This document shows, in pieces, positions 48,401 through 61,860 of a stretch of DNA of 64,000 nucleotides (the stretch's first letter is position 1; the number at the start of each line of letters is the position of its first letter). The notes under the pieces were generated by a model. That model was not told the origin of the DNA and did not search any database. It saw nothing but the letters and a program-made list of their open reading frames with translations. This DNA comes from Trachythela sp. YZ-2020 (taxonomy: Eukaryota > Cnidaria > Anthozoa > Malacalcyonacea > Clavulariidae), in the NCBI GenBank assembly GCA_016169945.1, contig JADLSH010000184.1, positions 2,914,001-2,978,000 on the forward strand. Direction: 5' to 3'. Both the position numbers and the translations under genes were made by a program.

Positions 48401-50180
48401 GGGCGGTGGGTTTCTTCCAAGTTTGGTACCAACTTGATGATCAGCTACTAACTGCTGATCTTGTTCTTGATTGTCTTTTCTCAGGTGAACATCATTGTTT
48501 AACTCTTTCAGATCTGGCTTTTCACTGGTGTCTGCGGTTACGTCTATACTTCACTCCATGTCCAGTTGTAACAATATACGACCTTGAACTTACTTCCATA
48601 GTTACTTTTGCTTTTCTCCATGTTCGTTCTCCATTTTTTGGAGGTTTTCGAACTTTATTGAAAGGCTTTTGGCGCCTGGGTCATACTATAACGCCTGCTT
48701 GGCTTTTCAATGCATTTTCTGAAAAGTTGTATATTTTGTAAAAAAAGATTTTTCTCTTGCAAAAGATGTGCCGAAAATTAATAGCAGATACGCCGGTCTC
48801 CAGTGTTCTGGTCACATCGAAAAAGTCGGAAACATGCGTGGTTTTTTTATTCACAAAGGAATTTCCGCATATTCTCCAGAATTTATTCCCAGCTTTTTAC
48901 AGATTAAGGAATTTTGTGGAAATTTTCATCATTGCGCAAAAAATCAATTTCCTACAAAGACAAAACTTTTCTGTCTGCGTCGAAAAGTCTTTGGACAGGA
49001 GAAGTACTCATTCCATCTGAAGGTGTATTCCTGTGTTCTAATAGAGCTAGATAGGGGTCTTGTTTTGCAGGTAATATTTTCTCCATAATGCGTTTCGCCA
49101 TCTTGACCGCGCTTCCTGCTTTCCGTTGGGTGGTGAATATCGCGTTGACGATGCCAGATATTTCGAAGATGTTTATCGCCATTGACTGGGCCATTGACTC
49201 TAACCATACCTTCGCAGATTCCATGTTGGGCCATGTGCGCTTTCCCAGTTGGTCTACTTCAATAAAGCAAGTCAGTTGAAATGAACAGCCATGGTCGTGC
49301 TCAACTAATGTAAACGTAGGCCTTTTGTTGTTGTAACGCCACCTGATGAAATCCCCGTGTTGAAACATAGATTGACTTGACTTGTTGAAACTAGGTGATT
49401 CATGAGAGACTCGTTCTGGTAACTGAATGATGTGCTGAACAAACACTGCAACTTGCAACAAACTTTTCAATTCCTCATTCATGCCTGCCCAAAGGTCAAG
49501 TGCTCTTTGTAGGGTGACTTGTATACCTCCGTGGTTACAATGGAGCCTTTCTATCATTTCAGTTTTCAAGTTTGCCGGAGCAATGAATTCTTCACCTTTG
49601 AAAACGACGTCTTATTTTTTCACAACGGTTTTTCTGTGTGGCTATCCCTTTTTGATGACAATCATCAAGGCTCGCAAAGGTGGCTCAGGGTGAATCTTTT
49701 ACAGACAAATTTTGTATCATATCAATTTCCCTTACTTTTTGTTCAGTGGCTGCTCTTGTATCGTGTATCCCACATCGTATCACATCTCCTGTCCGACTGT
49801 TCTGGTCAATCCCGGACTGGCTAAACGTTACACGATTAAGAACATAAGCGGAACTTGCTTGTACTCAACTTCAAACTCAAGATGCAGAAGTCTCAGTATA
49901 ATTTATTGCAGCCGCTTTGAGACAATGAATAGACTTTTCTTCACATTGGTAACATGTTTTTCTCGATTTTTGTATACTGGACGCTTTGAAACATTGAGCA
50001 GACCTTTCTTCAGAATAGACTCAAGTGGTTTGTGATCTGATTCAACTAGCACTTTTGCAACATACAGGAACGTCTCAAACGTTTCTATATCAAACACCAC
50101 TGGCAACATCTTCTTCTCGATTTGTGAATACTGGACATCAGTCTGTGTTAGAAATCTTGATACATAAGTCACTGAATGAT
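48400..50180 (-). mobile_element. Ty3/gypsy relic 3, opposite orientation
   Basis: Read on the minus strand, the 50172-49903 part gives RNase H-type sequence (YSQIEKKMLPVVFDIETF, VESDHKPLESILKK). The 49569-48952 part gives the integrase zinc-binding region (LHCNHGGIQVTLQRALDLW), a decayed core and DPYLALLEHRNTPSDGMSTS. Further down is the C-terminal chromatin-proximal tail (KAKVTMEVSSRSYIV, YRRNRRH). Stops interrupt every part. It lies between NLR B and relic 2. Confidence 0.78.
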
Positions 50181-51119
50181 TGTTTTACAGGAGAAAGGCT
50201 TCTAGGCCATTCATGGAGATATGACACATTTGCCATTCATGGAGATACGGGGTCGCATTTGGATACCGATTCCGCATTTGGATCAGAATATCGAGCGTAT
50301 CCAATACACATTAATATGAACACTCTATCAGCGTCAGAATTACTCGGATCCTTAAATCGGATCCCCTAAATTTACATAAGTAAATGCACTGGTAATATAT
50401 AATGTAATGTTCAAAGCAACAATTTCTCAATTTTTAACGAAACCCCATGGTTAACCCACTTGAAACAACCACAAGTCCTCTAGCTTTAGACCACAAATGG
50501 GAGCATATAGAGCACATTGCTCCTTAATGAGTTAATAACTGTCGCATTATTTAACGATATATATGCCATAATACTTTGCCAGCGGACTGAACAATGCGTT
50601 TGGCTTGCTCGTGGACATATAATTATAGACCAAATACAGTATTCGAGTTGTTCATATTATGTTAAGATGGAAATAAAACAAAGCTAAACCTTGTACAAGG
50701 AGTTGGATAAGGAAAAGTGAGAAAACAAACCAGATGGCTTTTCGTTAAATTTTGTTCGAAGATGTCTGGAAATGAAACACAACACAACCCGGGGTTTCTG
50801 GTGTCGAAGGTCAGACACAGTGTATATATCCCAAACCCCTAAATGACGGAGTTACAAGAAAAGAAACAGCAGGTATGCGAGTACTACCCGTAAGGAAGGT
50901 TTACTAACATTCAGGAAGGTTGAAAATGAAACACTGAGTAAGACATTGCAAAGCAATAAATACTAGACTATATATAGTCAGGCCTAGTATTAGTAGCAAC
51001 AGTCAGCACTCAGTCAGACTAGCACTACTGCAATAGCCGACTGCGAAACCTACCCAGGCAAAAGCCTGCATGTCGGAAAATTTCCAGTTATTTTGAATGT
51101 TAGGAAACACAAAATCCTT
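50181..51119. other. Intergenic, no gene seen
   Basis: Between gypsy relics 3 and 2. It contains a short match to the R-block ACAAAGCTAAAC box (about 50680) and a GGAGATAYG direct repeat at about 50215-50250; otherwise featureless. Confidence 0.5.
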
Positions 51120-52890
51120 CCTGGAAAAAAAGTTAAAAACGGTTTGCAACTCTACTGAATAAAGGAGTAAGTGAAAGAAGCCATTATTTTCTTCCAGTTA
51201 TAGATGATATTCTGTCGGAGTTCACAAGCTAAGGGTTCAGGTTCGGTAAGTTGGAATGGCACTGGGAGCATGAGCGCGACATTGTATTCGGGAAAATGCT
51301 AGAAGCTATCACTTCAGCTCTTTTTTTAACCCTAACGAAGACACCAATTGCATATGCATTCTAGACAATTACCAGCAATGAACAGAACCGCACTCAGATA
51401 TAGAAAGAACTAGAGATGTTTCACCAACGCACACAGGGAGGAAATGTACATGTAGGGCACACACAAAACACTTGAGACAATTTACACCAAACCATTCGTA
51501 TCGGCAACAAACGTCTTCAGACAATGCTGCTACGGCTCCAAAGCTATGATCTAAAGATAAAGTACAAACCCAGGAAGGACATGTATTTAGTAGATACAGA
51601 GCTACTTGTTCAACAACGACGAGGAGAATATCACACCGAAAGTCATGCAAGTCGAGCCAAAGCTACCAGTAACAGAACAGGACCATCAAAACTGGATGGG
51701 AAATACCAGCCAGAGTTACAACCATATTACCAAGATGGCCTCATATTCAAGGTTAACAGAATGTGTAGCACCAGCTTCGTTGCGGCCGGATATTCGAGAA
51801 CCAATCCACGGATCCCACATAGGAACACAGGATAATTTATGAAGAGCATGAGAAAGCGTTTACTGCCCTAATATGACAACACAAGCGAAAGAAAAAGTTG
51901 CCAAATGTTACAACAAACGCTATGCTCGTACAAAGCTCCAACTAGATCGTGGTTGAGGGTTTCATCGAATATGTTCGAGCTAGACAATAAACACTATCTG
52001 GTGACAAATTCAACAATTTTTGGGAAATTGATGGACTGGAGAAGACCAAGTCCAAGGATGTCATCAAGAAACTCAAGTAGCATTTTGCACACTACAGCAT
52101 TCCAGACATGTTTATCTCAGACAGCGGGTCGCAATTCTCGTCAGAAGAGTTCAAGACGTTCAGTCAAGAATGGGAATGCATGTCGCATCGTGTCCGGGCT
52201 ATACACAACCAATGTCATCGCTGAAAGTGCAGTGAAAAGCACAAAAGCACAAAAGAGTAGTACAGACCAGTGACTTGGTGTTCTCGATCAGAGAAACACA
52301 CCATCAGAGGGTATAAATTAATTTAGTTTATTATGTTTACCACTCTGAGGTGGACGGGAAGCGTTAACAAGGTTTTGAAACCCAATAGACAAAGGTTTCG
52401 AAGGTTAGTTAGTGAAGAGTTAGTGGCTACTAGTTAGTTTTTACAAGGGAGTAAAACCGGAGTACCCGGAGAAAATCCCTCAATGCACAGGAGAGAACCA
52501 ATCAATCTTAACTGACATGAGTTAATCAAGCACAGGGATGACACCCGACAGAAGTAAATCACTGCCCTCGACCTGCCATATAACAGGCTTAACTGAGAGG
52601 TAAGGGGAAGCGCACTAAGCGCATCTGCCAACCGTGCTTCTCAAATAAATAGTAGTCCAGTACAACGCCTTAGTAGCAAACGAACCAAGACCCTTTTGCC
52701 AACCCGAGCCAAATTGCTGGAATCCAAAACAGTGGAAAATGTCAAAGCACTACAGTACAACAAGAATGCAAAAGATCTCCAACCATTAACGAAAGGACAA
52801 ACAGTGTACGTGTCCAACCACTTGGAACACTTAAACGATCAAAGCAACCATGGGAAGAAGCAGAAGAGCAGCACCAATTAAATCACAGTT
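51120..52890 (+). mobile_element. Ty3/gypsy relic 2, sister copy of relic 1
   Basis: Same fragments in the same order as relic 1, including the same RT-core deletion and the same insertion in integrase (52280-52630). It keeps LLLRLQSYDLKIKYKPRKDM (about 51525) and a longer integrase stretch around 52080-52260 with HFAHYSIPDMFIS-type sequence. Several frameshifts are visible. Confidence 0.82.
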
Positions 52891-53944
52891 CCTAAATGCA
52901 GCTGGTTACAGAAAATGGAAACAGCATGTGACGCAATAGACGCCATGTGACGGAACAGACGCCATGTGACGGAACAAACAGGTAAAACACAGGCAAATAA
53001 CAAACTTCGTAAAATATAAAGATGTCGAAAATATCAGATAAAAAAACTGTTGTGAATTGAAATTTTAATATAATTTTTGAGAAACGTGGCAAAAGTGATC
53101 TTATTGACTGCAGTTTAGACAGATTAAAACATATGATTCGAAGTAAGATTGAACTTTCTTTTGTTGTTAATCAAACAGGTAATCAGTGGTAAAAAGACAA
53201 TAGTTTAAGTGTTTTGGAGGAAAGAAAAACCAAAACTTACAATTAGATGCAATCATTCTCATGTTTCATTTCCAAATGAAGTGCAAGCCTAGGCTGGCTC
53301 ACCTGCAGCAATGTTGTAAAGGATTTTCAAAGGATTTTGACAATTGCGAGAAAATATATTTTTTTAACGGACTTAAAACTCCGCTTGCACGAAGCTTGGG
53401 CTTTCATCGAAAGTGGCAACCCTAATGGTCAGTCAATTTATGGAAATATTGTATGCATACGATTTGTGACCATTTGCTTTCTGAAAAAAGGAATTTTTTA
53501 AATCTTCAATGATTATACTGAGTGGTGATACAAAATATCCTGTTTGCAAATTCTTTACGTGCTCTACCCTATAAAAATTCTGTTTGTACTAAATTTTGTG
53601 GTTGCAAGATCGAAGTACAAAGTGTAAAAAAAGCAAATTACAAATCAAACTCATAGACTATCCGCATTCCATGGACAGATTTCGTGCTTTTCTGTTGGCC
53701 TAGGTTGTGTTATTGTTGAGAATCTCGACTGTACTTCTTAAGGAAACAATAGAAACCACTAACTCAGTGTTCCTGTTGAAATGTTTGTCTCAAAATGAGG
53801 ACCAAAACTCAAAGCGCCAGTTCATCCAAACCAATTTTACCTTTCGTTTATCTCTTTTACTTTTGTATTGAGGTTTCAGTAGTGACACTTACGAGAATGT
53901 GACACAAACATCAAAGGTTACGACAGGAGTTTGACATCTCATCA

Positions 53945-54475
53945 AGGCTTTAGCAAATTTGTTTTGTATATACGCGTATAAAGCGACTTGAAGTTAGGGG
54001 GGCGGGCACTACATCATGAGGCTTTTTTCCGTTAGAAAAGGGCACTTTTATCTTTGTATTATCTGAAGAAAAAGTCCAATTAAAATGAAACTTTAGAACT
54101 CATGCATGCATCATCCTGTTTCATATGCAACTAGTTTCATATAACTCTATTTAATCTACAATCAAATTGGTACCCTTCCTTCCCTGAAGGCATTCAACCA
54201 AAAAATTAGTCAATACATATCACAATAACGAAGCTCTCTTGGAAGCTTTAAGACCTTTTGCCTGCTAGAGAAACGTAAACAAGGCAAGGTGTTAAAACTT
54301 GACTTAATATGCTGGCAGAAGTATGCAATCTCTGAATTCCCTCTAGTTTATAATGCATAAGTTTTGCAAAAACGTTTAAATTTGAAACAATAAATATATA
54401 GTATAATGACAACCATGTCATAAGCATTGACTTCTATCCATTTGATAAGAAAATTGGCCCGTCAGTACGTGAGGC
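53945..54475 (-). repeat. Inverted R module
   Basis: Reverse complement of the segment seen at about 23880-24380, containing the complement of the GACGGGCCAATTTTCTTA box. Both ends join forward-oriented modules, so it is a local inversion or foldback event. Confidence 0.75.
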
Positions 54476-56662
54476 GTACCAACTTGATACGATACCACAA
54501 GACCAATAAAAAGATACTAGATAAGAAAATTGCAATTTTATACAAAGCTTTATAAACCTTTTTAACATGACGCCACAGCGCTGTGCCGTGCCTATTTCAC
54601 TGTCGTCAATATAAAATCATCAATAAATATCAAATAACATGACCAACACTGAAACAAACGCGCCTTCTTCAAATCTTGAAAGTAAATATTCAAATTACAT
54701 GGCCAAGATGCCAACGATTTAATACAGGAATATGCAAAACAGATGTACAGAAATGGACACAAACCAAGACTATAATACACCATATATTCTGATTGTATCC
54801 TGCTGGTTATCTAAATAAAAGCCATGCAAATATTTGAAAAATGCCAATCTAGGTCGGGTGGGATGCGCTTTGACCACTTTTGTGGTTACAAAATCGAAGT
54901 ACATTCTTCAAGAGGTCAAAAAGCGAAATGCAACTCAAACTCCTAGACTATCTGCATTCCATGGACAGATTTCGTGCGTTTCGGCTGTGTTATTGCTCGA
55001 CTGTACTTCTTAAAATTAAGCAAACAATAGTAACCACTATCTCAGTGTTTCTGTTGAAATGTTTGTCCCAAAATGAGGACCAAAACTCAAAGCGCCCGTT
55101 CATCCAAACCAATTTTACCTTTCGTTTATATCCCTTTACTTTTGTATTGAGGTTTCAGTTGTGACACTTACCAGAATCATATATATAAGTGGCGCGTGGA
55201 AATGACTGTGTGGCGAATAGATGTGACACAAACATCAAAGGTTACGACAGGAGTTTGACATCTCATCTGCACTAAATGCATGTATATCTTAATCTTACCC
55301 TGGGTTTCAGATGTTTTGGAGAGTTTGCTGGGCTATAGGGTACCTAGATGAACATGACAACCTCTGCTCTGTTGTCAGGATGTCTTAATCTGTTCCTTAA
55401 GTAAAACATTTTAAGACTTTCAAGACAAAGATTGAGGGACAGTTGTTATAAGAGACTTCCATATTAATGACAAAAAGGGCCAAGGGCATTTGGTAATCTT
55501 GTCTCACTACTGGGGCAAGCAAAGTGTCTACTGGGGTCAATGCCCCAGTAGTTATATAGTTAAAATGCGCTGGGTTTGGTCAGCCTTGATCACTGATGGG
55601 CATGTTTGGATTTGACTAATGAAAAGATATAGTATTCTAGTTGTCCTTGTTAAGTTCAGATTTAACTAAAACAAAGCTAAACAATTATGCTGCATAAAAG
55701 ACAAAATCCTTTTTATTCTCAATCCTGAAATAATCAGGGACAATCATATATTCATATCAGTGACAAGAGAAACTTCAAACTGCAGTAAAACCGGGAGACC
55801 TTTGAGAGAGAGCTTTGTCTGCTAAAATACATTGCTGATTTGTATTCAATATTATGTTTTCCGAGTGTGCAGAGGGGAAAATGAATATTATTTGACTAAT
55901 TTTTTGGTTGAATGCCTCCAGCGAAGGAAGCGTATCAATTTGATTGTAGATTAAATAGACTTATATGAAACTAGTGGCATATGAAACATGATGATGGATG
56001 AGCCCTAACGTTTCATTTAAAGTGGCCTTTTTCCTCAGATAAAACAAAGATAAAAGCGCTCTTTTATAACGGAAAAAGTGCCTCATGATGTAGTGCCCGC
56101 CCCCCTAACTTCAAGTTGCTTTATACGCCTTTCTTTATACAAAACAAATTTGCTAAAGCTTATCGGTTAATAATTAACTACCAACTTGATACGATACCCC
56201 AAGACCAATAAAAAGATACTAGATGAAAAAATTGCAATTTTATACAAGGCTTTATAAACCTTTTTAACATGACGCCACAGCGCTGTGCCGTGCCTACTTC
56301 ACTGTCGTCGATATAAAATCATTAATAAATATCAAATAACATGACCAACACTGAAACAAACGCACCTTTTTCAAATCTTGAAAGCAATATTCCAATTACA
56401 TGACCAAGATGCCAAAGAATTACGTAACGAATATACAAAATAGATGTACAGAAATGGACACAAACCAAGACAAGAATCCACCATATATTGTGACTGTCTC
56501 CTGCTGGTTATCTAAATTAAACCCAAGTATTGGAAGAATGTCAATATGGATCAGGTGGGATGCAGCCTTGCGGGCTAAGGCCTTACGGACGCCAGACGGT
56601 TGGCCAATTTCCTTATCACACGGTTAGAAGTCAAAGTTCTAAGACATTGTTGCATTATACTA

Positions 56663-57115
56663 CAGGGTGTATAAAAAAAAACGCAACCACTTAATATTCT
56701 AAGATATTCATATTGTTCTTAAGCACAAAATATTTTAGGCCCCTGGGAATTTAAAATGGCTTCTAATCGCACAAATCAGCTAAACTAATAATGGTGCAGC
56801 TCACAACCGAACAACGAATTTTCATAGTTTTACAGTACAACCGAAATCAAAACACAACTGAAGTGCAAAACCTTTTTCGAGCAAGATTTCCTGATAGGGA
56901 CCCTCCTCACAAAGCGACAATCTTGAGGAACGTCAGGAAATATTCGAGTGAAGGAACGAGCCTTAATCTCAACAAAGGTAATTCTGGCAGGCGAAGAACA
57001 GACGATCGGAGGAACACATTGCCGCTGAATTCCCAGGGGCCTAAAATCTATGGTGCTTGAAAACAAAGTGAATATTTTAGAATATTAAGTGTTGCGTTTT
57101 TTTTTATACACCCTG
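56663..57115 (+). mobile_element. Mariner-type deletion derivative with transposase N-terminus
   Basis: Inverted ends CAGGGTGTATAAAAAAAAA of about 40 bp continuing into CGCAAC and TTAATATTCTAA, with TA target duplications. Inside, a plus-strand frame (56791-57060, 89 codons) encodes a helix-turn-helix (DUF4817-type) N-terminus: LTTEQRIFIVLQYNRNQNT, PPHKATILRNVRKY, LNKGNSGRRRT. The catalytic DDE/D region is deleted. Unit A has the uninterrupted site at about 2315-2335. Confidence 0.87.
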
Positions 57116-57750
57116 TATATCATATTAATATAATTGCCTGAAATTTAAATATTTTTGCAAAACTTATGCATTATAAACAACTGGGCACTCAGAGATTGCA
57201 TACCTCCGCCAACATATTAAGTTTTAATCCCTCGCCTTGTTTACGCTTCTTTAACAGGCAAATTTGCAAAAGTATTAAAGCTCCCTTCGTTATTGTGATA
57301 TGCATTGTTCAATCACAAAAGAGAAATTATCGGCAAAAAATCGGCATTTGCCCGCCAGCAAAATGTAAACAAGGCAAGGGGTCCATTCACCATAAATTAT
57401 ACAGGCACTAACTAATTATGCATTCAGTTATGTTCAACCGGGGAAAGGAAGACAAACTTTTGCAAATTTATCATCTGATTTTCATCTAATTTGCACAAAA
57501 ATTTAATCGATCTGTCCTTGGTCTATGGACATTAGCCTTACAAATTTTCATAGCAATGGGTTTGGCCGGGGGGGAATTTGGCCAATGATTTGTGGCCCCA
57601 ACACGGGACATTTTCACGTGTTTGTGATCCCCACCACGGGGCATAAGCACCACTTTTACAAAAATTTGTTAAATTCCCGGGGGATGATCCGGGGGAGGTG
57701 GCACGCTCGGATTTGACTGATGCATAAAGCGAGTGTTTGTGCATCTTTAA

Positions 57751-57857
57751 AGCCTGTTTTCCACTTCAAACGTATCGTAACGTACCGTAGCATTTTCTTT
57801 TGAAACAAAGAAATAAGCTACGTTTCGGTACGAGACGTTTGAAGTGGAAAACGATCT
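57751..57857. mobile_element. Short Harbinger-like MITE, unit C copy
   Basis: Sister of the 39603 element, with TAA on both sides (57748-57750 and 57858-57860). Confidence 0.8.
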
Positions 57858-58018
57858 TAATACCCGATGTAAGCAGAGTATCTCGACAATACATAGATCG
57901 TGCGAAAGACTGGGCCGAGTGAACTCTGGACAAACCTTAGTACGTCAAGAATAGTCTGCTGCCTCGCAGAGGCTTGGCGGGAATAATCTGGTGACTTTCC
58001 ATACTACCCTCCCGAAAT

Positions 58019-59110
58019 TAAGTCACAAGGATTAGAATTGAGGTTAGGATTAGGGTTGAGGTTAGGATTTGGGTTAGGGTTGAGGTTAGGATTAGGGTTG
58101 AGGTTAGGATTAGGCTAGGATTAGGGTTGAGGTTAGGATTAGGGTTGAGGTTAGGATTAGGGTTGAGGTTAGGATTAAGATTGAGGTTATGATTAGGATT
58201 AGGGTTGAGGTTAGGATTAGGGCTGAGGTTAGGATTAGGGTTGAGGTTAGGATTAGGGTTGAGGTTAGGATTAGGGTTGAGGTTAGGATTAGGGTTGAGG
58301 TTAGGATTAGGGTTGAGGTTAGGATTAAGGTTATGATTAGGATTAGGGTTGAGGTTAGGATTAGGACTGAGGTTAGGATTAGGGTTGAGGTTAGGATTAG
58401 GGTTGAGGTTAGGATTAGGGTTGAGGTTAGGATTAGGGTTGAGGTTAGGATTAGGGTTGAGGTTAGGATTAGGATTGAGGTTAGGATTAGGGTTGAGGTT
58501 AGGATTAGGGTTGAGGTTAGGATTAGGGTTGAGGTTAGGATTGAGGTTAGGATTAGGGTTGAGGTTAGGATTAGGGTTGAGGTTAGGATTAGGGTTGAGG
58601 TTAGGATTAGGATTGAGGTTAGGATTAGGGTTGAGGTTAGGATTGAGGTTTTGATTAGGATTAGGGTTGAGGTTAGGATTAGGACTGAAGTTAGGATTAG
58701 GACTGAGGTTAGGATTAGGGTTGAGGTTAGGATTAGGGTTGAGGTTAGGATTAGGGTTGAGGTTAGGATTAGGGTTGAGGTTAGGATTAGGGTTGAGGTT
58801 AGGATTAGGGTTGAGGTTAGGATTAGGATTGAGGTTTTGATTAGGATTGACGTTAGAATTATGGTTGAGGTTAGGATTAGGGTTGAGGTTAGGATTAGGA
58901 TTGAGGTTAGGATTAGGGTTGAGGTTAAGATTAGGGTTGAGGTTAGGATTTGGATACAGGCTAGGATTCGGGTTGAGGTTATGATTAGGATTGAGGTTAG
59001 GATTTGGGTTAGGATTAGGATTGATGTTAGGATTTCGGTTGAGGTTATGATTAAGATTAAGGTCGAGGTAAGGATTTGAGTTTGGATCGAGATTAGGCTG
59101 AAAATTAAGA
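58019..59110 (+). repeat. Telomere-like 18-bp minisatellite, unit C (long array)
   Basis: About 1.1 kb, roughly sixty copies of GAGGTTAGGATTAGGGTT with occasional 12-bp units and variants. Strong strand asymmetry (almost no C on the plus strand). A higher-order pattern recurs (a block with GGTTATGATTAGG or GGTTTTGATTAGG variants at about 58185, 58325, 58645 and 58835), suggesting block duplication inside the array. The 296-codon frame across it is not taken as a gene. Confidence 0.92.
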
Positions 59111-59232
59111 TTAATTTTGTTTTTAAATTCAGCTTGTTAACATGGAAATTGAGCTAATAATCGGCTTACAAAATTACAAATCTACAAACTACAATGTCCA
59201 ACTACCAAGCTGTCACTAAATTAGATGTCTTA

Positions 59233-59414
59233 TAGACCTCTGTCATAATTCAGATGAGTTGAAATATTATTTTATGTGCATCTTAATAAGCCTTTTCAGC
59301 CTCGTTTCTGTGACTGAAATTGAATAGAATTTATTAACCTGAACGAGGTCAATGAGGCTTATTAAGATGCACATAAAGAATATTTAAACTCATCTGAATT
59401 ATGAAAGTGGTCTA
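59233..59414. mobile_element. TA-flanked MITE unique to unit C
   Basis: 182 bp, inverted ends TAGACCWCTKTCATAATTCA extending about 60 bp through TGTGCATCTTAATAAGCCT. It is flanked by TA. Units A (about 3208) and B (about 40195) have the continuous GATGTCTTATATAT site. Confidence 0.87.
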
Positions 59415-60184
59415 TATTTAACCTATTCCTCCGAATATAAGCGCATGCATCTTAAGCGGTTATTTACGATTGTTCGCGGTTTTTCCGAGTGCAAATCGCC
59501 GTTTAGAAGCGTATGTGCCTATAAATATCCGTGTATAGGCGCACCCTTGAAATTGTTCTCCTCCAAAATAAACCACTAATCATAGTTAATAGAAAGATAA
59601 CAATAATATCTATTCCAATAAATAATAGCAATAAGAGAATGAAAACGAAAAATAACGTATGGCAGTGATATTTTTATACTGGAAGGCAATGTTTGATGTT
59701 GTAAGAACATTATTTACTCATTAAAGTTATCCTTGTGTGCTTAATTTCCTTGTTTGTTGAACAATCTCATGCACTCAGATTTTGATAACTTAAAGGCGCC
59801 TATATCTGGGGGGGGGGCGCTTATATGCTGGGAAATAGGGTACAATTTAATATCAATGTTTCTCATATATGTGTACTCCCGCCACGTTTGAAGCTATAAT
59901 AACCTATATTGCTACTTAATATAACATAAAAATACAGTTAGTTCTTCGTAGTTTGCTTAGAGATCAATATACGTTTCTGTTTGTGGAAAACACCACGTTT
60001 ATTTATTTAACAAAGCTTTCTATCCGTATACATCATCCAATAGATATTCTATTTATCATCGAATATATTGACATTATTTACACTGATGATGATTTGGGCT
60101 CATGGATCGAAAACTTTGCGAAATAAATCAACGCGGTATTTTCTACAAAAAATGGAATTTAATTAAAAACTTTTTTGAAATAAT

Positions 60185-60695
60185 TTTGAAACAAATCAAA
60201 AAGCGATATTAGTTTTCTTGAACGACGTTTCTATGCTAAATCGTGCATCATTTTCAAGTTAAAATAATTACATTATTACGCGATATCGGTTGTCATGGAG
60301 AAGAATTTGTCGTCGAGAATTGAACGTTACACTTTTCTTGACAGGGAAAGTACGAGCGCCTCCTATTTGAAATGCTTTACATAAAGGTGCTTTCACCATC
60401 TTTGAACATTCAGTCGGACTCCATACGTTCAAAACTTTATACCAGTTAGGATTTATGTTCTATAATTTTTGTTACTGTTCGTTGTGTGTATGTGTTTTTT
60501 AAATTCTAAGTATTTTAGTATGTAATTTATATTTTCATTTTATGTAATTTTAAGATTTGCTTGCTTGCCCAATAATTTGTTAACGTGACACGAACCGTTT
60601 AATTAAATCAACGCAATAATGTAGTTATTTTAACGTGAAAATGATGCACGATTTAGCAACCGTCGTTCAGTAAAACTAAGATCGCTCTGTTTGTT
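60185..60695. repeat. Foldback in the unit spacer, unit C
   Basis: Orthologous foldback. The right arm lacks the segment after GATTTAGCA near 60655. Confidence 0.7.
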
Positions 60696-60934
60696 TCAAA
60701 AATAGAAGTACTTGAAATATTTTTCATCGAATAATTTGATCCAATAAAGTTTCCATAAATCCGATCTGTCAGACTAATGCATAGTTTCTGTGTAGTTTCG
60801 TGAACTTGCTTCTTCATCATCAACACCAGCTGTCTTGAACACATAGTAACATTCCACTTCAAACTATAAATACCAACGATGACTGATTCTTGACAAGATA
60901 AACAGGTGAAAGCAGGACCAGACAACTGTTTCAA
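60653..60934 (-). pseudogene. Small ORF conserved between units (unit C copy)
   Basis: 93 codons including FTCLSCQESVIVGIYSLKWN and LCISLTDRIYGNFIG. It has lost the NQANCKNLAGMYMF segment and is altered at its end. The cysteine pattern is only partly kept, consistent with relaxed constraint. Confidence 0.35.
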
Positions 60935-60979
60935 TCAATCTTTTCACCATTTTGCTGAGATACGAAGTACAACTGATCT

Positions 60980-61860
60980 TCATCTCTGCCACACCATCGC
61001 CATTTAACCACCACCATTATCACCACCAATCATAAACACCACCATTGCCAGCGTAACAACCATCGTCGTTGAAATCTATTATCATTAACACCATCACAAC
61101 CACCATCACCATAACTAACAACATCACTACCATAACCATCAGCACCATTATACCACTACCACCACAACCATCACCATCACCATTGTCACTTTCATCACCA
61201 CTACCATCATCACCATCATAAACACCAACATCATCCCTTCCATTATCACCATCTAACTACCATTATCACCACCATCACAACACTGCAATAATAACCACCA
61301 CTAGCATTCTCACAATTGTCACCACCATCACAATACTGCAATCTCAATCATCATCACGACCAAAATTCATCATCACGACCACAATTCATCTTCACGACTA
61401 CAATCATCACGACCACAATTATTACAACAATCATAATGACCATCATCATCAGTAATATCACTATCATCTCAAAATCACCACCACCATATCATAATCAGCA
61501 CCATCACTATCACAACTAGCATAATGACCATCACCACCAACATCACCATCAGGAATATTACTACCATCTCAAAATCACCACTACCATATCATAACCAGCA
61601 CCGTCACTATCACCACCATCATAATGGCCATCACCATGAACATCACGGTCAGTAATATTATTACCATCATCACCACCACCATAACCTAACCATCACCACC
61701 ATCATAATGACCATCACCAGCATATCATATAACCACCACCATCACTATCACGACAATCTAAATGACCATCACCAACGATATCACCATCAGTCATATTACT
61801 ATCACCTCCAAATCACACGCCCCATGATCATTAACATCTTTATAACCAACACCATTATAC
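60980..61860 (+). repeat. (CAT/CAC/AAC)n tract, unit C
   Basis: Full-length counterpart of the unit A tract, with the same order of larger internal repeats and an added block of CATCACGACCACAATT type near 61370-61430. Confidence 0.88.

Larger units (their letters stand above)
53325..57560 (+). repeat. Composite dispersed repeat block R3, with an inverted segment
   Basis: Same modules as R1 and R2. The part 53325-53505 matches 585-765 closely, and 55045-57560 matches 750-2760 in order, so R3 and R1 are the same block ahead of units C and A. The segment 53945-54475 is inverted relative to the rest. A mariner-type element is inserted at 56663-57115. Confidence 0.8.

Noticed and set aside
49519..50035. 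Plus-strand frames over 49.5-50.0 kb
   Set aside because: Antisense to the gypsy relic on the minus strand; no domains.
58189..59079. 296-codon open frame of RIRVEV-type repeats
   Set aside because: It lies wholly in the 18-bp minisatellite, whose period keeps frames open. Another overlapping frame is open too, and no non-repeat coding sequence flanks it.
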